Part shown: piece by piece, positions 24,369 through 34,048 of the stretch
How positions within the stretch are numbered: the first letter of the stretch is position 1
Layout: the number at the start of each line of letters is the position of its first letter
Notes under the pieces: model-generated
What the model was told of the DNA's origin: nothing
What the model saw: the letters and a program-made list of their open reading frames with translations, nothing else
Database searches by the model: none
Position numbers and translations under genes: made by a program
NCBI RefSeq assembly: GCF_921293095.1
Contig: NW_025791658.1
Coordinates: 4,650,001 to 4,714,000, forward strand
DNA length: 64,000 nucleotides
Origin: Ischnura elegans
Taxonomy: Eukaryota > Arthropoda > Insecta > Odonata > Coenagrionidae
Direction: 5' to 3'

Positions 24369-25225
24369 GAGCTTATTATTTGTCTCGGTAGTTATAATAA
24401 CAAAATATAGTACCGTATAAGAGTTTCACTAAGTTATATTAATTTTGCAATAATAATGGTAAAACACAGTGTTTAAAAATACATTGTATCTTTGTGCCGT
24501 ACGTAATATAAAATAGATAAATTTCTTTTCTCGCCAATTTTCTTGACAGACAGCTTCTCAAAACACGATTTTCTAAACAGGTTTTGTGTCAAACTAAATG
24601 ATGATAATGATGTTAAAAAATAATTGAATTTAAACATACCCTAATGTTCAATTTCACAAAATAATGTGCAATACACATAAAAATGAATTCACTATGTCAT
24701 ATCATTACTAAATGTTTTGTTATACATATCGTAACTAAATGTAATATTTAACTCTAGAACAGAAAATTAAGCCATATTTACATTTAGGCCAGAAAATTCT
24801 AGGTCTATGGTAATTGAAACTTAAAATTATACTCCGGGCCCTCAAGGTTGGGGAGTTTGGCAGCGGTTAATAGAAGGGCCAGGTATTACGTTTACGTCAA
24901 AAAATCCAAGAAGCCATATCGCTTCTAGGATTAGTTTAGGATAGTAACGGCTTTCACCACCCAGGACTTTCGGCTTATCGAAATCCGCAGTGTGGCCAGG
25001 TTCCGACCACATGTGCTCCAAGATTATTACTTCTTCTCTGTGGCCCGCTTATGTTCCCTTATCCTGGTTTTGATAGTTCGTATGGCCTGTCGTAATTAAC
25101 ATTTTCCACAGGAGCTTTGCAGTTGATACACTCCCTCATATAGTAAGTGCGAGATCTTCCTCAAATTTCCACAGGGAAGGATGATGCCTTGGTAGCTTAA
25201 CACTGTGCGTGCCATGGAAGTAAAA
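24369..25225. other. No recognised feature
   Basis: Very AT-rich to about 24830, then mixed composition. No coding or structural signal seen. Confidence 0.45.
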
Positions 25226-26537
25226 CAGTAGATTCCGTTTAATGGGTCCACCGGTTGCTTGGGGCAGCCGCTTAATTGGGGCAGATCTTGAAGAACAGAA
25301 TCCAATAGAGGAATATCCCAGAGTATTCTCTGCTTAATTGGGACAGCATGCCGCTTTATTGGGCCATGAGTCGGCGACATACTCTATACTGGCGACCAAA
25401 TTAATTTTTTTTGTTTTCCGAATACTATTTTTTTAGATTTTCCTCCTTTGATTTACTCTTATTTTTCACAAATGCTCCTATTCTTGCCCTATTTTGAAAG
25501 CTCTTATTGTTATACTATCCGCAAGAGGATAGGACTTTTCTCTATTGGGACTAAGTGAAAGACATTCATTCAGCGTCGCCCGAGGTTGTGAAAAATATTT
25601 CAAACTAAATTGTTATAATTCTTAAAAATGATAATGAATTAACTAAACTCGCTGATTTATAAATCAAATTAATAGTTTGATGAACTTTGGTTGCGTTATA
25701 AACATTCTTTAGTCTTCTTTCTTCATTTCAACATTTGTTTATGCCCATATACAGTATCAGGGGCGGATCCAGGATTTTTTTCTGGGAGGGGCACAAGCAA
25801 GGCCGTATCCAGGATTTTGTTCTGGGTGGGGCACAAGGATACCTCGTAATACAAAACGAACGCAATGATAATGGGACCGTATTAAAAATCATGCATATTT
25901 TTGAGGGTCTGGGGGGGGGCACGTGCCCCCGTACCCCCCCCCTGGATCCGCCTATGTACAGTATAGTTTATCTAATTGGGGCAGATCTTGAAGAACAGAA
26001 TCCAATCGAGGAATATACCAGAGTATTCTCTGCTTAATTGGGACAGCATGCCGCTTTATTGGGCCATGAGTCGGCGACATACTCTATACTGGCGACCAAA
26101 TTAATTTTTTTTGTTTTCCGAATACTATTTTTTTAGATTTTCCTCCTTTGATTTACTCTTATTTTTCACAAATGCTCCTATTCTTGCCCTATTTTGAAAG
26201 CTCTTGTTGTTATACTATCCATAAGAGGATAGGACTTTTCTTTTTTTGGACTTAGTGAAAGACATTCATTCAGCGTCGCCCGAGGTTGTGAAAAATATTT
26301 TAAACCAAATTGTTATAATTCTTAAAAATGATAATGAATTAACTAAACTCGCTGATTTTTAAATCAAATTAATAGTTTGATGAACTTTGGTTGCGTTATA
26401 AACATTCTTTAGTCTTCTTTCTTCATTTCAACGTTTGTTTATGCCCATACACAGTATAGTTTATCTAATTGGGGCAGCCGCTTAATTGAAGCAAACTGCT
26501 CAAGTCCCGATATGTCCCAATTAACCGGAATCTATTG
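25226..26537. mobile_element. Tigger/pogo-like remnant with an internal tandem duplication
   Basis: The outer ends CAGTAGATTCCG and CGGAATCTATTG are inverted; TA follows the right end. Inside, a unit of about 493 bp is present twice: GCAGATCTTGAAGAAC at 25281 and 25981, both running through CATTCATTCAGCGTCGCCC and AACATTCTTTAGTC. The first unit is lengthened by a 199-bp hAT insertion. Words such as CTTAATTGGGGCAG recur at the unit borders. No intact transposase is present. Confidence 0.65.
25758..25956. mobile_element. hAT-type MITE, 199 bp, exact 8-bp TSD
   Basis: The ends are CAGGGGCGGATCCAGG and CCTGGATCCGCCTATG. TACAGTAT is duplicated at 25750-25757 and 25957-25964. The sequence TCCAGGATTTTGTTCTGGG and a near copy occur twice near the left end. 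It inserted after the surrounding tandem duplication, because the second unit has an empty site. Confidence 0.9.
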
Positions 26538-27256
26538 TATTACGTCCTGTTAATCTTTCCGAAGATTGCCATGGACGTAATATTATGTCTTTCTATGAAA
26601 TTGGCTTTGTATGCGTGAAGCTGTAATATTTCGCCCGTGGTACTTTTCCAGTTTACTGCTTCATGGTTCTGTTTTTTCAAAAGTCAACTGTTCGATGGAA
26701 AAAAGAGTTCACTTTATGTTCGATGGAAAAAAGAGTCTTGGGGACGAAAAGTCCTCTGAGCTACCGGCACCCTTATCTTAGCCCATTTTGTGTGAAAATT
26801 CTTCAGAGGAAAGAACCGTTCGTTGAGGTTGCAGTGACCCTTTTTGTCATCCAGGATTTATAATGCCTTGCTTGGAACAATGCTTTTTTATGATTTCCAT
26901 GCTTTAAATAGTTCAAATTGAGCGTAACAAAAAATTATTATGCATTTCATGGCGGTACATCATAAGTTGTATCATTTTTTATTTTTCAAAAACATTAGGG
27001 TTTTCATTGTTAAATTATATATTTAAAAATTAGCAATAAATGTTATTCAACTCATTTATAAAGAAGAGAAAAGTCCATTTTTACTGAAATACACATCGAC
27101 ATAAATATATTTTTGATGCTAATGTTTCAAAAAATGTAAAAATTTAGTCAAAATGGCTGAATTTTTCAGTAGGGCTTTGAAAATAGCAGCCAGCACTCAA
27201 AGTGTTAACTGACTAAAGCAACAGACTTAAAATCGGGGGATCCGGGTAGTTTCACA
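26538..27256. other. No recognised feature
   Basis: AT-rich spacer. A 19-bp word (GTTCGATGGAAAAAAGAGT) is repeated twice near 26690-26735. No gene is supported. Confidence 0.45.
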
Positions 27257-28060
27257 ATCAGGGGTAAAGAACACGAACGAGCTTTCAGAAAAGGGGACGA
27301 CCGATCGATGGTGGCAAAACATCTCTTGGAAACAGATCATCATTGTAACTTTGACTTAGAAATACTCCACACGGAAATAAAAGGGAAAAAATTAGACTCC
27401 CTGGAAATCTTAGGAATCCAAAAGTTAAAACAGAGGAACATTCCATTGATGACGAAAATCTTTTTCATTACCCCTCGCCATTACTGGCGATACAATACCA
27501 AAAACACAGACACATACAGAATGCAGATCTCCCATGAAATGCCAAAAGTCATTCCCAGCCACCACCCCTTTTTTCTTGACACATCTAAGTTTGGACCCTA
27601 GATTCCCAACCGTCACAGTTGACCCCGAAAAAATACGTTACTATATCCAAAGGTTTTTAAAAAATTTTTGTACAAACCCTTTCCACACTACACCCCCACT
27701 TTCACACCGCAGAAGAACAGTAGAAGAAGGACACGAGGTCAACTACCCAGGAGGAGAAGATCATCTGTGCGACGACTCCATCCGGACAATCACAACCCGA
27801 AAGAAGACAGTGAATGAGTGCGGGGTACCCTCACCCATCCTAGAACCTTTCTTTCCTTCCCCGTCACCCTGCTTGAGTTCGAGACCCTAAAAACGACCCT
27901 TCACTCCCCCCATAGCCTTCAATATCCTCACTTCTCGTCGCCCAAACCCCATTCTCCATCTTACTCCCCCCCCTTCAAGCACCAAGATATATAAGGAAAA
28001 TCTTTAAGACTTTTGTCACACTTGAAAATGTCGTTGTAACGACGAAACGCGTAGTGTAAA
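27257..28060 (+). mobile_element. Penelope-like element, C-terminal endonuclease part and 3' terminal sequence
   Basis: About 65 codons from 27263 onward read KEHERAFRKGDD, then AKHLLETDHHCNFDLEIL, then LEILGIQKLKQRN. This is the helical half of a Penelope GIY-YIG endonuclease; the GIY and YIG strands themselves are missing. Downstream lies a Penelope-type ribozyme-like end: TTGAAAAT at 28022-28029, a GTCG/CGAC stem, GAAAC at 28044-28048, then the self-complementary ACGCGT. ACAC before the core can pair with GTGT after it. The copy is truncated and inactive. Confidence 0.7.
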
Positions 28061-28104
28061 ATAAATCTACAAGTGGAAATATTGCAATGTGTCATTTCAA
28101 CAAT

Positions 28105-28180
28105 GGATCCGGGTTCGAATCCCGGACAAGGCAAATGATTTTTTTTTTCTCTATGGAAATTTTGCACAATAATAATTTCA
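28105..28180 (+). repeat. tRNA-like cassette, 3' half
   Basis: GGATCCGGGTTCGAATCC is a T-arm/B-box, followed by AAGGCAAATGAT, a T run and CTATGGAAATTTTGCAC. The 5' (D-arm) half is absent. It belongs to the family at 33480-33600 and directly follows the Penelope 3' end. Confidence 0.55.
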
Positions 28181-28380
28181 TTTATTTTCGTGGCCCAGAT
28201 TCAACTAGCAAAATAAAGGGAAATTACTACACCTCCTGCGGGCATCCTAAATGTTAATTACTGGTTTTTTATTGTTCTGCCGCATTATTGATGAGAGTTT
28301 ATTATAACTAGTGGAATATGGACATGGAAAAATCCCAAATAGGTTATTTTTAATATAGAATAAAATAAAATAACTTAAAA

Positions 28381-29090
28381 AATAAGTCACATACGGGTGT
28401 ATGCCGCGTGTCGTGATGGAGATTGCCCCGACGTTTCGCGACCGACTGCTGGTCACTTTTTCAAGGGAATAATGTTAGGATTGGGTTTTTGCTGCATTTT
28501 TATTATTTGACATTAAAGCCATTTTTAAACCACACGCCCAAGTACGACACCTCCTCGGAAATGCCAAGGATAGGACGCCACTTCAAATTGAAGGAGTATA
28601 CGAAATCCCCTGCCGATCGTGTGAGAAGAAATACATCGGGGAAACCAGACGAACAGTCAAAACTCGGATAGAAGAACACAAGCGGGCCATTCGACTGGGT
28701 TACCCTTCAAAGTCAGCCGTAGCGTAGCACGAAGCCACCGGACATGCGATCGACTTTGAAAAATCAAGAGTCATCGCGAGGGTGAAACATTTTAAAGCCC
28801 AACTCATCTGCGAGGCCATAGAAACAAAGAAGAACAAGAACAACTACAATAGAGATACCGGATTAAGAATCAGCAATACTTGGAACCCAGTCACCCGCAA
28901 CATTTCGTTATCTTCCCCCTCCAGTCCTAACTCCCCACACCCTCCGCCCACCCCTCCCACCTGAAATATAAAAAGGCAGCAAAAACCTTATCCTAACATT
29001 ACTGCCTTGAAAAAGTGACCATCAGTCGGTCGCGAAACGTCGGGGCTATCTCCATCACGACACGCGGCATACACCCGTATGAGACTTATT
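28381..29090 (+). mobile_element. Penelope-like element fragment with GIY-YIG endonuclease between inverted ends
   Basis: The arms 28381-28496 and 28976-29090 are inverted copies of a terminal sequence that includes TTGAAAAAG, a stem, and CGCGAAACGTCGGGG. Between them a frame from 28593 encodes GVYEIPCRSCEKKYIGETRR, the GIY-YIG catalytic face (GVY and YIG present). It continues through RIEEHKRAIRLG and ends with RISNTWNP near 28885. An in-frame TAG at 28725-28727 falls where relatives have a glutamate before HEATGH. The reverse transcriptase part is absent, so the copy is dead but recent enough to read. Confidence 0.85.
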
Positions 29091-29117
29091 TTTAATGATC
29101 ATGAGCCGCGAAAGCTT

Positions 29118-29335
29118 CAATCAATAAAATAACTTTGTTTTATTCCACACTTCATTTGAAATAGCATGACCTGGGTTTCAGCATCTAATGCTTGCATTAG
29201 ATGCTGAAACCCAGGTCAGGCGCAGAAACCCAGGCCAATAATGCGGCAGAACAATATGATAGCATTAGATGCTGAAACCCAGGTCATGCTATTTCAAATA
29301 AAGTGTGGAATAAAACAAAGTTATTTTATCTTCTT
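29118..29335. repeat. Compound palindrome around AGCATCTAATGC
   Basis: A left arm (29118-29195, AATAACTTTGTTTTATTCC onward) is mirrored by 29258-29335. The centre also holds a second palindrome, CCTGGGTTTCAGCATCTAATGC with its complement (29171-29217). It abuts the Penelope fragment. Class unknown. Confidence 0.7.
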
Positions 29336-29900
29336 CTATAATGAAGCAATTCCACAAAGTAGTGCCTGAGACAGTGTCTTATATTTTTTTTTAACTCCAC
29401 AGCAATAGAGATCAGGTGCTCACCGAGGAATTACGGCTAGGGGGGGTTTAAGAAGCAACTAATACCAGGGGGTATGGAATACAGTGGGTGTGGGTGCCCT
29501 TCCCTCGAAAATTTTTAAGGCAAATGGTTCAAAATGATGAGTTTTATGACTTCCTGAGGGAAGTTTAATTAATCCCTACACTATTCTGTAAGTAATATTT
29601 ATGCAATTATATAAAATAGATTAACCATTTCCCTACTAAAGACATAAATATATATGTGGACATGTCTTGATCCGGGAGACGAAAGTCATATATTTACGTC
29701 TAAGATTTTCCTGACCAAGGGAACAAAAGCCGTATATATATGTTTCCTACCTCTCCCCCTTTTATGACGATCGCAAATGTACGATGTCTTTGTTTCGGAA
29801 CCCAACACTGCAGGGTTTCGGATTTAGCCTCGGAATCCGGGAGCAGGTACCCTGACCCCTCGTCTTTTATTACCCCTCTTAGCAGTAAGGGTCATGCAAC

Positions 29901-30562
29901 AGGGTGGTTTCCTATTATTTTTTTATTGCCTAAATTGAAAGGTTATTACTCCTGGAGTACGAATTTCACACTTTTAGATTTTTAAATAACGATATCTATT
30001 TTTCCCGATGAAATGAAAAGTGAAAAATTATTAGCGTGCGAAAATGCGATGGCTGTGTATGAATGCCGGGAAAACGCCCATGTGACATCGTTCTGGTTAC
30101 CGCTGCCGCCTTGTGAGGTGACCTTGGGGCGAGGCTTGAGCGCTGATACGACGCAGGCTGCTGCAGGTAGCTGAGTACCCTGCCAGCAGGTAGCCCTTGG
30201 ATTAAATAGGGATTATTAACACCCTATAAAACGAAGGCAACCTTCCGATCTTAGGCAATTTTAATAGGTGATTATTAAGGAATGTTTCCCTGAGCTCTGT
30301 GCCTCATGCATGCATTGGTAATCTCAGTCGATGTAAAACTCTTATCTACTCGTATAGAAACTAGGTCCTTGTGACGTCACTTGGAGTGGCATGGCATAGG
30401 CGCCAATCTGGCCATCTTCAAATGAGGTTAAAATTGACCATTAACATTCGTCTAAACTGGCATTTCTAAAACCAAATAATTTGTATGTTATGAATACACT
30501 AATGGTGAGTAATGAATCGCTCTATATGCCTTTCGTTTTCTTTCATTAAGGAAACCACCCTA
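29901..30562 (+). mobile_element. TIR element, TAGGGTGGTTTCC family, copy 4
   Basis: Full length, AGGGTGGTTTCC to GGAAACCACCCTA, inserted in the TTAA element. All family landmarks are present, with some substitutions in the CGCGAAAACGCG region. Confidence 0.85.
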
Positions 30563-30850
30563 TTTTTGTGCGTCAAAAGATTAAGAGAAAGAATAATTAA
30601 AAAGTGAATAAACTGTAAGTAGTGAAAAGAAAATTAATTCCATCGCTGCATCACAATAAAACATAACAGTGTATAACTGTTCTGTTCATAAATACATCGT
30701 CTAGTTTCCGATTGCCACGGGATATTTAGGAAGTGAGATATGCTGTCGCATGTTCTCTGATAAATTCTGTGCATTTTGGTACCTCATTTGTAGAGTTTGG
30801 TTGCGTATAAGTTGAGAAAAAGGTATCTATACAGTAGAAATAATATAGAA

Positions 30851-31140
30851 GATTAAGAGACGTTTCCCTGAGCTCTGTGCCTCATTCATGCATTGGTAAT
30901 CTCAGACGATGTAAAACTCCTATCTACTCGTATAGAATTTCGGTCCCTGTGACGTCACGTGGATTGGCATCGCATGGGCGCCAATCTGGCCATTTTCAAA
31001 TGAGGTTAAAATTGACCATTTACATTCGTCTAAACTGGCATTTCTAAAACCAAATAATTTGTATATTATGAATACACTAATGGTGGGTAAGGAATAGCAA
31101 TCAATGCATTTCGTTTTCTTTGATGAAGGAAACCACGCTA
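30851..31140 (+). mobile_element. TIR element, TAGGGTGGTTTCC family, copy 5 (right half)
   Basis: Only the half from CGTTTCCCTGAGCTC to GGAAACCACGCTA is present. It is collinear with the right part of copy 4 about 570 bp upstream. Confidence 0.8.
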
Positions 31141-31946
31141 TTGTTTATCCAGTCAGTTTTCGAAATAAATATTAGTTTTTCTCTCAAGAAATATGAACTA
31201 AGAATATAATTCTTTGTCTTCTGAGCTGCGTTTACAATTTTTAATCGAAATTCTACGATATATATTAACTTTTATCTCTAGTTCTGTATAAACATCAACA
31301 TGGAAATTTTTGCTGCATTCAATGTGCCTTAGAGCACCTTAGAGCTTTGTTTAAAATTTGACAATGCTCAGAAAAAAATGAGGAATTCAATTCAAAGTCT
31401 GCAATTTACGTGCAAGCAACAATTATCCATGTGCTAAATACATATAAGCAGTACATAAGTTGATCGCGAACCAATGCCGCAGGTATGGTCGTAAACCTGG
31501 AAAGGAGGGAGCACAACTACTCTCGGAGTCTGAGATAATGCGGAGTCCCAGCGGGGAGGGGTCGAAAAAGGTTCCGCGAGACCATTCTCATCTAATGTCC
31601 TCCAAAAATGCTCCGTACCACGAGAAAGAAGAGTCTCTTGGGGCTCATTATAGCAGTCATGCTAAGACGAAAACTCTGCCGTCTCGAAAGGGTTAAAGTT
31701 TAAAATATCTCTAAGCTCTAGGGGGGTTTATCCCCCAAAATTTCCCCGCTCTGTACCACTGATAGAGATGTTTTAAGTGTCACTGATAGTATTCAAGAGT
31801 CGAGAACGGGAGCACTACGTTCACGTTGCTGTTCAATCGTAGTGTTTATTATAGCTTATATTTTAGCTGTTTATTTGGATCAAGCCGAATCAACCAATAT
31901 TTTGACCTAAGGACACCCACTGACTCGGATTTTCATGGAACTTGCC

Positions 31947-32552
31947 ATGGTCATACATTATGGTATAATTAGAGATTGTGTGCAATTTTAGCCTCCAATT
32001 GTCAATTGTTAATGAAATATGAGCAGTTGAAATTTGGGCGTGACCCCTAAAGTGCCGCAACGTGCATCGCATAGTGATTTTTATTTTCATCCATAACTCC
32101 ATTCCTGTGAGATGAAGAGGCATGATTTTTTTTTAAAGCTAAGTGGTCCACAATGATCCCACGATTATCATTAAATATTCACTGCATGAAGTCATTCAGC
32201 TGGAAAAAAATGAAGTTTACAAAAAAATCTTGCTTGTAACATTTTTCGTTGTCAGCATCCACAGGGAAAGGCCATGCGAACACAGACTCATGGTTTGGTT
32301 TAAAGTAATCATTTATGTATGAGCAAAGATCCTGATGAAAAAAAATCGTGAGTCCGACGTTCATTTTAGTAAAAAAAAAACTCATTCATAGTCACGAGAA
32401 AAAAAAGGCTCTTTTTCAAGGCGCACATAGAAATAACACAATTTAGTCAATTTAAGGGTCACGCCCAAACTTCAATTGCTCATATGTCATTAACAGTAGA
32501 CAGTTGGAGGCTAGAAATTGTTCAAAATTTCTAATCATACCAGAATGGAATG
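31947..32552. mobile_element. Foldback repeat with arms of about 100 bp
   Basis: The left arm (31947-32050) contains TTTTAGCCTCCAATTGTC and TTGGGCGTGACCC. The right arm (32448-32552) contains their complements, GGGTCACGCCCAA and TTGGAGGCTAGAAATTG. The right end runs into the 500-bp repeat at 32559. No coding capacity. Confidence 0.7.
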
Positions 32553-32558
32553 ACCCTT

Positions 32559-33068
32559 TTTTCCAGCCTTTATATCAACTCACCAACCTGTCTGTTTGTC
32601 TGGTACAAATCTTGTAACTCAAATTTGACTCACTTCCTGTGAAGCAAAAACGCTGAAATTTTGCACACTTCTTCATTTCCGATGACAATACATGAAAATA
32701 TAACTTTTTCTCTCCAACCCCCCTTTAACCACCCCCCAGTCAACCTATAGCCCCCCAAAACATGTTTTTGATCTAAGAAGTTCCAAATGGTCGATTTTCG
32801 TGTTTTGCGACCACAGTAAAAGTTATCCACTTTAGGCATATCCACATAGTAGGCATTTAAAAGCATAGGGGTGGCATTTTGAAACATAGGGGGCTTACCA
32901 TTCACTGAAAATTTAATAAATATAGTGACTTTTTTAATACGTCACTTTTGGTTTTTCGGGGTCACTTGAGTTTTTTTGCTTTGTGTCATATATAAACGTT
33001 GCTCATCCCCTGTAATCTAAATATAAAGGCTGGTTTTTAAAAAAAAATTTTTTATAAGAGCTTATTTA
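32559..33068 (+). repeat. 500-bp dispersed repeat, copy 2 (pair with 23867-24368)
   Basis: Near-identical to 23867-24368 in the same orientation, except for the block at 32830-32853, where 24 bp are replaced by unrelated sequence of equal length. Elsewhere only isolated single-base differences are seen. Confidence 0.85.
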
Positions 33069-33405
33069 TTTCTCTAAGGCTTAGGGAGTGGTCTAGCCCC
33101 TCATTCTCCCATTGTTTTGCCACTGCAGCTAATAGATGGTACATACTACACTCTGTTCATTTTATCTCTGCGGGTGAGTCGTGGCTAAAGCAAGAGGAGA
33201 TGATGGGTGGGAAAGTTTCTCAACATGTGAAGTCATTTTTAAGATCTTCCCTGCAAATGCGAAAATTTTTAGGAAGAAGTGTGCATCACTTATTGATCAA
33301 TTACGTAGTGGTTTAAAAGGGAGAGTGTGAAATTGGGTCTGTGTTCATTTGTTAGATGTATAATATTAGAATTAATGTATTTGATGAATTGTTTGAAATT
33401 GGTTT

Positions 33406-33648
33406 AAAGTATACCGGGACTAGCCGCGGTGATGACTTTTACGGGAGTCACCCGCAATGCACAAATGGTGCGAAAGATCCACAGAGAAAATATCATTCGC
33501 CTTGACCGGGATTCGAACCCGGATCCCCCGATTTCCGGTCGAGTGCTTTAGCCAGTTAAGCTACCGAGGCATCATTCTTCCCTGTGGATATTTTGCAGGT
33601 GACTCCCGTAAAAGTCATCACCGCGGCTAGTCCCGGTATACTTAAAAC
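33406..33648 (-). mobile_element. tRNA-like cassette enclosed in a long inverted repeat
   Basis: The arms of 46-49 bp starting AAGTATACCGGGACTAGCC (33408-33457) and its complement (33598-33645) are essentially perfect. They continue inward through a second inverted word, ATCCACAG with CTGTGGAT. On the minus strand the centre folds as a tRNA: GCCTCGG acceptor, D-arm TAGCTTAACTGGCTAAAGC, anticodon stem CTCGA/TCGGG around a 7-nt loop CCGGAAA, T-arm CCGGGTTCGAATCCCGG, and a GGC end. The loop lacks U33 and the acceptor has a mismatch, so a working tRNA is unlikely. Pol III A and B boxes are intact. Confidence 0.75.
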
Positions 33649-33850
33649 TAGTCTAGAGCGAACACCCCTTGTTTTCTTAGTCCGGGCCTGCTCTCGGGCT
33701 GTGGCGCTGTGCGCACGATTTGGACTGCTTGTGGCATCATATGCTCAGCAGTCCAGCAACACCTTGTCCGGTAGTGTCCGAAAACATCCACAGGGAAGAA
33801 TGTTTGAAATTGGTTTATTGGGACAATGTTAAATTCTTAGTTGTATGAGA

Positions 33851-33978
33851 TTAGAATCAGTGTATATACTCACTTTTTACATTGTTTATTTATGGGATAT
33901 TATGCTTCGATTAACGTCATTTCGTTTATCGTCACATTTTTCAGGAACGGTAAGTGACGTTAAACGAGGACTCACTGT
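33851..33978 (+). mobile_element. Pogo-type element, right-end fragment
   Basis: Matches the right end of the element at 54275-55043, from ACTTTTTACATTG to GAGGACTCACTG followed by TA. The rest of the element is missing. Confidence 0.75.
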
Positions 33979-34048
33979 ATACATAATAGTTAATGAGAAA
34001 ACCAATTTTAGCATATTCCTACCCTGGACGAGTCAACGGGCACCTTAA

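Larger units (their letters stand above)
29625..31692 (+). mobile_element. Non-autonomous piggyBac-type (TTAA) element carrying two TIR-family insertions
   Basis: It is bounded by TTAA at 29621-29624 and 31693-31696, with inner ends CCATTTCCCTACT and CTCGAAAGGG. The same family occurs intact and inverted at 56501-57325 (825 bp), sharing long segments at both ends. The extra length here is due mostly to copies 4 and 5 of the TAGGGTGGTTTCC family. No transposase is present. Confidence 0.82.
29413..31761 (+). mobile_element. hAT MITE (GGCGCAGC family) split by a 2.07-kb TTAA element
   Basis: The ends CAGGTGCTCACCG and CCACTG are the diverged ends of the family at 15332-15630. The exact octamer ATAGAGAT flanks the whole (29405-29412 and 31762-31769). 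The family sequence is continuous only if 29625-31692 plus one TTAA is removed, which leaves about 277 bp, close to the 299-bp relative. Confidence 0.85.

Noticed and set aside
30371..30380. TGACGTCA words as CREB/ATF binding sites
   Set aside because: They are a fixed part of the TAGGGTGGTTTCC transposon family and recur in its copies, so they give no evidence of gene regulation here.
23943..32905. 91-codon minus-strand frame kept open in both 500-bp repeats
   Set aside because: The copies are almost identical overall, so the shared frame is expected. Composition is unremarkable and no domain is seen. The block swap is reported as a finding instead.
33483..33575. Functional tRNA gene (GGA anticodon) on the minus strand
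   Set aside because: Position 33 is C instead of U, the acceptor stem has a mismatch, and the sequence belongs to a dispersed family with decayed copies.
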